DNA of 64,000 bases from Rheinheimera aquimaris. GTDB taxonomy: Bacteria; Pseudomonadota; Gammaproteobacteria; Enterobacterales; Alteromonadaceae. Shown here piece by piece: positions 8,699 to 16,115 of this stretch. Made by a program: the position numbers and the translations under genes. Numbering within the stretch: position 1 is the stretch's first letter; the number at the start of each line of letters is the position of its first letter. The notes beneath the pieces are model-generated. The model was not told the DNA's origin, searched no databases, and saw only the letters and a program-made list of their open reading frames with translations. The DNA lies in NCBI RefSeq assembly GCF_020531985.1, contig NZ_JAJAVQ010000006.1:1-64000 (forward strand), read 5' to 3'.

Positions 8699-10018
8699 AT
8701 GAAAATTAAAGGCTTACGCTGGTGGGTGGTGACGTTGATCGCGCTGGCGACCATCATCAACTACATTGACCGTCAATCGCTCAGTGTGCTCTGGCCAGCT
8801 GTTGTAGAGGATTTGTTCCCAGACAAGTCGGCGCTGGAACGTAAGCAAATCTACGCCAACATCTCAGTGGTGTTCGTGTTTGCCTATGCCTTTGGTCAGG
8901 CGATCTTCGGTAAGATTTTTGATTGGGTGGGTACGAGAATTGGTTTCGTCCTCTCCATCGGTGTCTGGTCATTGGCCACCATCGCTCATGCCTTCGCTCA
9001 AGGCATCCTTAGCTTCAGTATTTTCAGGGCGATACTTGGGGTTGCAGAGGCAGGTAACTGGCCAGGTGCAACGAAGGGTAATGCCGAGTGGTTTCCGATC
9101 AAGGAGCGCGCCTTAGCTCAGGGAGTTTTTAACTCAGGTGCGGCGATCGGTGGCATAGTCTCTATCCCGTTAATTGCGTTTCTTACCGTTTATTTCAGTT
9201 GGCAAATGGTGTTTGTGATTGTTGGTGTGATGGGCTTTCTCTGGCTGATACCATGGCTGGTTTTGGTAAAAGCGCCACCGGCCATGCATTCATGGATCAC
9301 CGAAGAAGAACGTGACTATATTCTGACCGGTCAAAAACGGCAACAGACTCCGGAGCAAGCGTCTCAGCCGGAGGAAGAAGAATATAACCCCACGACTGCT
9401 GAGCTGCTGTCCCGCAAGCAAAGCTGGGGGGTCATTATTGCCTCTGCAGCTATCGACCCGATTTGGTGGTTGTTTGTATTCTGGATCCCTATTTACCTGA
9501 ATGAAGTTTATGGTATGGATGTTCAGTCCATCGGTTTATACGGCTGGGTACCTTATGTCGGCGCGATGTTTGGTGCCTGGTTTGGTGGATTGCTGGCCCA
9601 AAACAGACTGAAAGCGGGTTGGAGTGCTGATAAAACCCGTAAACTTACCATCACGTTAGGCTGCTTTATTATGTTGCCATCATTACTTGCGATGGCTAAT
9701 CCGGGAGCACCAGTCACTGCCGTGCTAATCATGGCTGTCATTTTGTTTGGTTTTCAAACGGCTATTGGTAACGTGCAAACGCTTCCCAGTGATCTCTTTG
9801 GCAAGAGTGCGGTGGGTACCCTGGCAGGATTTTCCGGTATGGCGGCGAAGCTAGGCGCAGTAGGGCTGACCTCTTTGGTTCCTTACCTTACCGCTGACGG
9901 AAATTATACACCAGCGTTTGTTATCGGCGCGTCGCTGGCGATCACTGCCGCCGCTGCGGTGTGGATATTGATCCCCACCATCGAACCCTTAAAGAAACCT
10001 TTAAAGAAAACTGAGTAA
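8699..10018 (+). CDS. MFS transporter, hexuronate/DEH uptake (ExuT-like)
   Basis: This 439-residue integral membrane protein has about 12 hydrophobic segments and the opening LRWWVVTLIALATIINYIDRQSLSVLWP, characteristic of the anion:cation symporter (ExuT/GarP) branch of the major facilitator superfamily. The N- and C-terminal halves are separated by a hydrophilic stretch around 215-240. In alginate loci this family carries unsaturated monouronates or DEH across the inner membrane. It sits 2 bases after kdgF, with GAGGA as ribosome site, and 3 bases before kdgK. Substrate is inferred from context. Confidence 0.88.
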   Translation: MKIKGLRWWVVTLIALATIINYIDRQSLSVLWPAVVEDLFPDKSALERKQIYANISVVFVFAYAFGQAIFGKIFDWVGTRIGFVLSIGVWSLATIAHAFAQGILSFSIFRAILGVAEAGNWPGATKGNAEWFPIKERALAQGVFNSGAAIGGIVSIPLIAFLTVYFSWQMVFVIVGVMGFLWLIPWLVLVKAPPAMHSWITEEERDYILTGQKRQQTPEQASQPEEEEYNPTTAELLSRKQSWGVIIASAAIDPIWWLFVFWIPIYLNEVYGMDVQSIGLYGWVPYVGAMFGAWFGGLLAQNRLKAGWSADKTRKLTITLGCFIMLPSLLAMANPGAPVTAVLIMAVILFGFQTAIGNVQTLPSDLFGKSAVGTLAGFSGMAAKLGAVGLTSLVPYLTADGNYTPAFVIGASLAITAAAAVWILIPTIEPLKKPLKKTE

Positions 10019-10021
10019 AAC

Positions 10022-10954
10022 ATGACGAAGATATTTTTTCTCGGTGAGTGCATGGTTGAACTCAGAGAATTGGATGATGCCACTATGGGGCAGTCGTTTG
10101 CCGGTGATGTATATAACTCAGCGGTTTATATGAAACGCTGCTATCCCAAATTAGCAGTAGCAATGATCACGGCCATTGGCCGTGATCGGCTCAGTGAAAA
10201 AATGCTTAGCCGATTTAACAGTGAGGATTTAGATACACAGTTTGTGTTTCAGCATCCAAGCAAAGTGTCGGGAATGTATTTTATTGAGACAGATAGCGCG
10301 GGTGAGCGGCGTTTCACCTACTGGCGTAATGATTCCGCAGCCAAGAAAGTTGTCCAATTTCTTAACGATGACGTGGTTGAACAATTAACCTCTGCAGACA
10401 TGCTTTTTTTCTCAGGCATTCCACTGGCGATTATTGAGCAAGACAGCCGGGTCGCGTTTTGGCAAAAGCTTGAACATTTAAAGCTGGCCGGCGTAAAGCT
10501 GGTGTTTGATCCAAATTATCGGGCGCAGCTTTGGGCGAACAAAGCCGATGCAATAGAGCAATTTAACAAAGCCTTTCAAATAAGTGATATCGCCTTACCA
10601 GGCATTGAAGATCTGAATGTACTGTACGGCATTAGCTCTGCGGCGGAGGCGATTGACTTTTTCCAGCAATATCAACTGGAAGAACTTGTCATTAAAGATG
10701 GACCGAAGTCTGTTGTTACACTTACTGGCACAGATCTGCAGAGCCATAAGATCATCCCCGTCACCAATGTTGTGGACACCACGTCTGCCGGCGATGCATT
10801 CAACGGTGTTTATCTTGGGGCGCGTTTGTCAGGAAGAACGGTTTCTGAAGCGGTGCAACTAGGAGCCAAAGCGGCAGGTACGGTAATACAACACCCTGGT
10901 GCGATAGCACCTTTGGCGGCTTTTAAACAGGCTATGTCTGAAGCTGGACTATAG
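10022..10954 (+). CDS. kdgK: 2-keto-3-deoxygluconate kinase
   Basis: The 310-residue PfkB/ribokinase-fold sugar kinase has the N-terminal substrate motif FAGDVYNSAVYM (about 26-37) and the PfkB signature DTTSAGDAF (252-260), in which Asp258 is the expected catalytic base. It phosphorylates KDG to KDPG with ATP. Length matches KdgK proteins, and the gene lies between the uronate transporter and KDPG aldolase, giving the full lower pathway in one operon. Confidence 0.92.
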   Translation: MTKIFFLGECMVELRELDDATMGQSFAGDVYNSAVYMKRCYPKLAVAMITAIGRDRLSEKMLSRFNSEDLDTQFVFQHPSKVSGMYFIETDSAGERRFTYWRNDSAAKKVVQFLNDDVVEQLTSADMLFFSGIPLAIIEQDSRVAFWQKLEHLKLAGVKLVFDPNYRAQLWANKADAIEQFNKAFQISDIALPGIEDLNVLYGISSAAEAIDFFQQYQLEELVIKDGPKSVVTLTGTDLQSHKIIPVTNVVDTTSAGDAFNGVYLGARLSGRTVSEAVQLGAKAAGTVIQHPGAIAPLAAFKQAMSEAGL

Positions 10955-11004
10955 CTGATATTGCATAGCAACCCACCCAATATTAATTGAAGAGAAATTT
11001 AGAC

Positions 11005-11622
11005 ATGACGCGTTTTTCTAAACTGATGTCAGGACAGACTTTGTTACCTATTATTCAAGCAGACTCGGCCAGGCAAGGTGTTCAAATCGCCCAGGCCATG
11101 GCCGATGGCGGCCTGACTCTGGTAGAAGTGGTATTGAGAACAAACGCATCTCTTGCTGCATTAAAGGCGATTAAAAAAGAAGTCCCTCAACTCAAAGTCG
11201 GCGCTGGCACAGTGCTTGATGCCCGGATCCTGGAGCAGGCACTTGAAGCCGGAGCGGATTTCATTGTAACGCCGGCAATCTCAAAGGTACTGTTGGCTGA
11301 ATTGACTGGCTGTGGTTTGCCGGTATTACCGGGGGTTTCCAATACCGGTGATATTTTGCTGGCCTATGAGCATGGCTATTCAGAGTTGAAACTTTTTCCT
11401 GCTTCCTTGTCGGGCGGAGCTGCCTTTCTGCGGGCTGTGTCTTCGGTTTTCCAGTCGATTCGTTTTTGTCCAACGGGTGGCGTCAATCAGCAAAATATGC
11501 AGGACTATTTGGCATTGAGCAATGTGTTTGCTGTGGGTGGAACCTGGGTTGCCCCCGCTGAGTGGGTTGAACAGGGGAATTGGCGGGCCATTACCACCGC
11601 CTGTCATCAAGCACTTAATTAA
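11005..11622 (+). CDS. eda: KDPG aldolase (2-dehydro-3-deoxyphosphogluconate aldolase)
   Basis: The 205-residue class I aldolase has the catalytic glutamate in LVEVVLRT (Glu41) and the Schiff-base lysine in ELKLFPAS (Lys129). These correspond to E. coli Eda Glu45 and Lys133. It splits KDPG into pyruvate and glyceraldehyde 3-phosphate. The open frame starts at a TTG at 10987, but the ATG at 11005 preceded by GAAGAGA matches the family N-terminus better and is used here. Confidence 0.93.
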   Translation: MTRFSKLMSGQTLLPIIQADSARQGVQIAQAMADGGLTLVEVVLRTNASLAALKAIKKEVPQLKVGAGTVLDARILEQALEAGADFIVTPAISKVLLAELTGCGLPVLPGVSNTGDILLAYEHGYSELKLFPASLSGGAAFLRAVSSVFQSIRFCPTGGVNQQNMQDYLALSNVFAVGGTWVAPAEWVEQGNWRAITTACHQALN

Positions 11623-11696
11623 CCCGCGGCAAAAATACCCTGTTTAGTTACTCCGATCCAAGCAGGCGTCGTCTTGGCTGAGCAAAAGGAATAACG

Positions 11697-12692
11697 ATGA
11701 AAACTATAACAGTCATGCTGGCACTGTGCTTAATGTTGTTGACCGTATTCGTCAGTCACGCAAATGACAATGACGAGAATGAAACAAACCATGTGCTGCC
11801 AGTATCCCATCAACAACTAGGGCAAGGCGTGTTACTTGGTAGTTTTGCTCAGTTGGATCCCGCGAAAAAGCCCGGTGAAAATTTTGACCTGCTGGATTGG
11901 AGTCTAACCCTGCCGACGGATCTTAACCAAGATCAAAAAGCAGACACGGTTTATGAGCGGGCACTGGCCGACGGTTTTGAACTCAAACCGTTGTTTTACA
12001 CCGCTGAGGATGGCGGTATGGTGTTCGCCTGTCCCAATGAAGGCGCTAAAACGTCGGGCAATACCAAGTACGCCAGAACGGAATTGCGCGAAATGCTCAG
12101 GCGCGGCAAAACTCAGATAAAGACGCAAGGCGTAACCAAGAACAATTGGGTGTTCAGTCAAGCACATGGTTCGGTCAAGCGACAGGCTGGCGCAATTGAA
12201 GGCAGCCTGGAAGCAACGCTTGCCGTTAACAGAGTGTCGGTAACAGGCGATGAGAAACAAGTCGGTAGGGTGATCATTGGTCAGATCCATGCAACAGACG
12301 ATGAGCCGATACGTCTTTACTACCGTAAACTCCCTAACGATGAAAAGGGCTCGATTTATTTTGCTCACGAGATCAATGGCGGCGACGACGTCTGGATCAA
12401 TATTATCGGCTCACGCTCCCATACACTTGCAGATCCTGAAGATGGCATTCGATTGGATGAGAAGTTCAGTTATAAAATAACGGTTGAGAACAGTGTTTTG
12501 TTTGTCACCATAATTCGTGCTGGCAAAGCTAATATCACTAAATCCCTTGATATGAGCCAGAGTGGTTACAACAGCAATAATCAATACATGTACTTTAAAG
12601 CGGGTGTGTATAACCAAAACAACAGCGGCGATCCCCGGGATTATGTACAGGCCACTTTCTATCATATTGATAACCAGCACTATGGTCAGTAA
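11697..12692 (+). CDS. Alginate lyase, polysaccharide lyase family 7
   Basis: This 331-residue exported protein has a signal peptide (residues 1-22, cleavage near SHA-NDN) and one beta-jelly-roll PL7 domain. All three PL7 signatures are visible: RTELR (127-131), QIH (196-198) and YFKAGVYNQ (299-307), containing the catalytic Arg, Gln, His and Tyr. QIH rather than QVH is often associated with polyG or broad specificity, a tendency only. It is the last gene of the alginate operon, 74 bp after eda with its own strong AAGGA ribosome site, and ends just before a palindromic terminator. It probably provides endolytic cleavage that feeds the PL6 and PL17 enzymes. Confidence 0.95.
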   Translation: MKTITVMLALCLMLLTVFVSHANDNDENETNHVLPVSHQQLGQGVLLGSFAQLDPAKKPGENFDLLDWSLTLPTDLNQDQKADTVYERALADGFELKPLFYTAEDGGMVFACPNEGAKTSGNTKYARTELREMLRRGKTQIKTQGVTKNNWVFSQAHGSVKRQAGAIEGSLEATLAVNRVSVTGDEKQVGRVIIGQIHATDDEPIRLYYRKLPNDEKGSIYFAHEINGGDDVWINIIGSRSHTLADPEDGIRLDEKFSYKITVENSVLFVTIIRAGKANITKSLDMSQSGYNSNNQYMYFKAGVYNQNNSGDPRDYVQATFYHIDNQHYGQ

Positions 12693-12720
12693 TTTTAGTT
12701 AAATTCCCGTCCCCTAAAAC

Positions 12721-12760
12721 ATAAAAAGCACATACTGGTTAACCAATATGTGCTTTTTAT
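12721..12760 (+). terminator. 40-bp near-perfect palindrome, rho-independent terminator of the alginate operon
   Basis: The arms ATAAAAAGCACATA (12721-12734) and TATGTGCTTTTTAT (12747-12760) are exactly complementary. The centre is the perfect palindrome TGGTTAACCA (12736-12745); only one base pair of the whole element (12735/12746) mismatches. The 3' arm ends in a U run, as in an intrinsic terminator, and the structure could work on both strands. Confidence 0.85.
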
Positions 12761-12810
12761 GGCGTTTCTATTAGCTTTTCCCTGAGCTGTAATTTGTCAA
12801 TTCTGATTCA

Positions 12811-12882
12811 CTGGTAATTTTTATTGGTAATATATCATAGTAATAATTGGTTGATATGTTGGTTTTGGTTGGTTATATTTCA
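12811..12882. promoter_or_regulatory. Cluster of TTGGT half-sites upstream of the first alginate TonB receptor
   Basis: Within about 70 bp there are CTGGTAA (12811), ATTGGTAA (12823-12830), ATTGGTTG (12847) and the stretch GTTGGTTTTGGTTGGTTAT just after it. These are the same half-sites found upstream of the other transcription units of this locus and near gntR. They probably form a multi-site operator for the GntR-type regulator; no -35/-10 pair can be assigned with confidence. Confidence 0.45.
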
Positions 12883-12959
12883 AACGGCAGGTGTATTGCT
12901 TAAATATAAAAGATAATCCTAACTACATGCTCGCGAAAAAGAACAACGGGGAATTAGAA

Positions 12960-15900
12960 ATGCCGCTTATATTGGATAATGACGCAGACTCAAGCAAACA
13001 ACATGTGCAATTCAGGCTCTCGCCTGTTGCAAGATTGGTAAAAATAGCCGTAATCGTCTCGCTGACCAGTTCTTTTGCCTTTTCTGCTCACGCGCAGGAG
13101 GCGAATACTGAATCTGAACTTGAAGCAGATGATATTGAACTGATTGAGGTTGTGGGTACCCGTAAAACAATCCAGGACCAAATTTCGATAAAACGCGAAG
13201 CGACTTCAGTTGTTGATGGCTTATCTGCTACAGATATCGGTGATTTGCCTGCACTTTCAATTGGTGAAGCCTTAGAGTCGATTACGGGCGCGGCGTCTCA
13301 CCGTGAGAATGGCGGTGCGACAGAAATTACCATCCGGGGCTTAGGGCCCTTCTTGAGCGCCACCCACATTAATGGTCGTGAAGCATCTAATGGAAGTGGT
13401 GACCGCTCGGTTAACTTCTCTCAATTTCCGTCGGAGTTAATGCAAAAGGTCGCTATTTATAAAACTCAGGACGCATCACTGATCGAAGGTGGTGTGGCCG
13501 GCGTCATCACCCTGGAAACGCTTAAGCCTCTGGACTACGGCAAGCAACAAATTCAGGGGGAATTGAAACTCAACTATAACCCTGATGAAGCCAATATTGA
13601 TAACTCATTACATGGTAAGGTGGGGGGACGGGCGACATTCAGCATTGTTGACCAATTTGAGTTTGCCAGTGGTCAGTCCTTAGGGGTTTCTTTTGGTGTG
13701 CAACGTCAGGATATCAGCCAACCTGAAGCTGAGTACCGGGGTTCAAGCCCTACCGGTTCTTCTTTATGGGCATGTTTAAACGACCCCACTAACAGTAATG
13801 AAGGTTTTTTCCGAAGTTCAGCCGGAGATTGCGAAGATCAGGTGACTGGTAGCAGTAATCAGGGGTATCAGACAGCTATTGACCCTGCGACGGGTGAAGC
13901 ACAAAGTGCTGGCACGCCTTACGCCTGGACCGGCAGTAGTCGTAGTTATCGGCAAAACGAAACCTCTGATGAGCGTGATGCAATGTTTCTTGCGTTGCAA
14001 TATCGGCCTTCAGATGCTTGGGATATCAACTTTGACGCGCAAATCTCGGATCGTACTCAGGCAGAAGCGCGTCATGACTTACTGTTCTTGCAAAAGCGTG
14101 TTACGCCAGGTGTAACTGGCCAGAATCTCATTACCAATGACGTAGGCGGCATTCTTCATTGGGAAGGTGAAGAGCGCTTTGAATCAGTAGGTGAGCAGTT
14201 TACCCGTGAAGAAAATTATGTCGGATACGGTCTCAACATCGAACACTTCTTCAGTGACCGCTTAACGATTACTGCTGATTTCGGTTACTCGCAAACAAAA
14301 CGTGAAGAGCTGCAAATTTCTAACCGGGGCAGAACGCCTGGCCGCCCTTTCTTGACGTGGGATATGGGGGAGCATATCCCGCATATTACTGTCACTGATT
14401 TTGATGTGACTGATATCTCTAATTTCACAGACAGCTTACGCACCCTGCTTGATCGTGAAAATGTGCGTGAAAACGAGATTATTTCAGCCCGTCTGGACTT
14501 TAATTATGCGCTGGATGGCAGTGTGTTCAGCAGTGTGCAAGGTGGATTAAGAGCTTCCGAACTCAGCTTTGTGCAGTTTGGTGGCAACCAGGGTAGTGGT
14601 TCCCGAACTGAAGTGTTGCTGGATGAGAGTGCAAAATCCGCATTAGACGTGTTGCAGCAATGTCAAATCAACTTCCCGGAGTCCAACTTTTTATCCTCAG
14701 TGTCTGATGGCAATATTATTACCCATGTAGACAGTAACGGTAATGTTGTTGCCAGTGGTACGGGTTCATCATGGGCTACTTACGATAACATCTGTTTCTC
14801 AAAAGCGCTCGTGGCGTCAGTCGGTGGGGATTTTGCCTATCCGCAAGTTGAGTATCAAAATACCGGGACTCAGGATGTCACGGAGAAAACCCTGTCGGCC
14901 TATATTATGGCCAACTACGATACTGAAATGCTGGGTAAGTTTGTTCGCGGTAACTTTGGCGTGCGCCTGGTGGATACCGACGTAACTTCAATTGGTTTCA
15001 GAAACAGCTTTGATGTTGTCGTCAATGAATTAGGGGTGCTGAGCCTGGTAACGGGGGATTCTTTAGAGTCCATTACCGGCGGCGGCGGTTATACCGAAAT
15101 ACTCCCCAGTTTTAATCTGGTAGTGGATTACAGTGACGACATTCTGCTGCGAGCCGGCATTTACCGCGGCATGTCACGTGCAAATCCCAGTGATATGAGT
15201 TACAGCCGCACATTTCAAACTGATGAAGATGTTTCTCCAACAACGTTGGCAGATTTATTTGTCGGCGTAAATGGCTCTGGTAACCCAAATATTAAGCCAC
15301 TGATGTCGTGGAATTACGACGTTGCATTGGAATGGTATCCGAACGAAGATTCAATCTTCGCCGTGAGCTTCTACTACAAACAATTTCAGGGTGGCTTCCA
15401 ACAGCAGACAGAATTGGAAGACTTTATTGTTGACGGTCAGACAGTGAAGTTGCCTATTACCAATTCGGTCACGACAGAAAACGAAAGTGAACTGTATGGC
15501 TTGGAAGCCTCGGTGGCTTATCGGTGGGACAACGGTATTGGTATTAAGCTTGGTTACAACTACGCCGACACTGACTTCGAGTTTGAAGACAGTTTATACG
15601 GCGATACCTTTGTCACAGATTTAGACGGCACGACGCGTCAATTGACTGAGGGCATTGTGCCACCGGGCTCGGTGCCTGGTTTTTCTGAACATGTATTCAG
15701 CGGTCAAATTTACTATCAGATCGGCGATTTTGATACCGCACTTATCTACAAGTATCGCAGTGAATACTTCCAGCCCTATACAAACAACGGCACCAGACTG
15801 CGTTATGTCGATGAGGTTGGGGTATGGGAAGCTCGCGCCTCTTACAAAATTAACAACAATATCCGGCTAAAAGTGGAAGCGATTAACCTGTTCAGTGCGC

Positions 15901-15992
15901 CCAAGTCACAGGATTTCTTTGTGCAGGGCAACCTGGGAGAGGTTAACGACTATGGCCCACGTATATTTGCCGGTATTAGCCTGAAGTACTAA
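12960..15992 (+). CDS. TonB-dependent receptor, probable alginate-oligosaccharide transporter
   Basis: The 1010-residue outer-membrane receptor has a long signal peptide (cleavage near AHA-QEANT), a plug domain (about 50-200, with IELIEVVGTRKTI and ITIRGLGPF) and a C-terminal 22-strand barrel ending in the aromatic tail ISLKY. It belongs to the large Xanthomonas/Caulobacter-type TonB receptor family that often imports glycans. The frame is open from a GTG at 12891, but the ATG at 12960 with GGGGAA seven bases upstream gives a normal export signal and is preferred. It is followed after 123 bp by the surface lipoprotein and is likely the outer-membrane gate for alginate oligomers. Confidence 0.88.
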   Translation: MPLILDNDADSSKQHVQFRLSPVARLVKIAVIVSLTSSFAFSAHAQEANTESELEADDIELIEVVGTRKTIQDQISIKREATSVVDGLSATDIGDLPALSIGEALESITGAASHRENGGATEITIRGLGPFLSATHINGREASNGSGDRSVNFSQFPSELMQKVAIYKTQDASLIEGGVAGVITLETLKPLDYGKQQIQGELKLNYNPDEANIDNSLHGKVGGRATFSIVDQFEFASGQSLGVSFGVQRQDISQPEAEYRGSSPTGSSLWACLNDPTNSNEGFFRSSAGDCEDQVTGSSNQGYQTAIDPATGEAQSAGTPYAWTGSSRSYRQNETSDERDAMFLALQYRPSDAWDINFDAQISDRTQAEARHDLLFLQKRVTPGVTGQNLITNDVGGILHWEGEERFESVGEQFTREENYVGYGLNIEHFFSDRLTITADFGYSQTKREELQISNRGRTPGRPFLTWDMGEHIPHITVTDFDVTDISNFTDSLRTLLDRENVRENEIISARLDFNYALDGSVFSSVQGGLRASELSFVQFGGNQGSGSRTEVLLDESAKSALDVLQQCQINFPESNFLSSVSDGNIITHVDSNGNVVASGTGSSWATYDNICFSKALVASVGGDFAYPQVEYQNTGTQDVTEKTLSAYIMANYDTEMLGKFVRGNFGVRLVDTDVTSIGFRNSFDVVVNELGVLSLVTGDSLESITGGGGYTEILPSFNLVVDYSDDILLRAGIYRGMSRANPSDMSYSRTFQTDEDVSPTTLADLFVGVNGSGNPNIKPLMSWNYDVALEWYPNEDSIFAVSFYYKQFQGGFQQQTELEDFIVDGQTVKLPITNSVTTENESELYGLEASVAYRWDNGIGIKLGYNYADTDFEFEDSLYGDTFVTDLDGTTRQLTEGIVPPGSVPGFSEHVFSGQIYYQIGDFDTALIYKYRSEYFQPYTNNGTRLRYVDEVGVWEARASYKINNNIRLKVEAINLFSAPKSQDFFVQGNLGEVNDYGPRIFAGISLKY

Positions 15993-16115
15993 TCGATTCA
16001 CGTGAGAGCTGGATCAGGATGCGGGAAAAGTCGAAGCCCGCAAGTGTTTACATATATCACTTTTGTTCAGTAACGAAACAACGTTTAAACACTGAACCTA
16101 TTAGGAGCAGAACGC

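Noticed and set aside
11904-12368. 154-codon open frame on the minus strand
   Set aside because: It lies wholly inside the PL7 lyase gene, whose catalytic motifs are intact, and has no ribosome site or recognisable domain.
12891-12959. GTG start adding 23 residues to the first TonB receptor
   Set aside because: The ATG at 12960 has a better ribosome site and gives a normal signal peptide; the extension looks like leader DNA.
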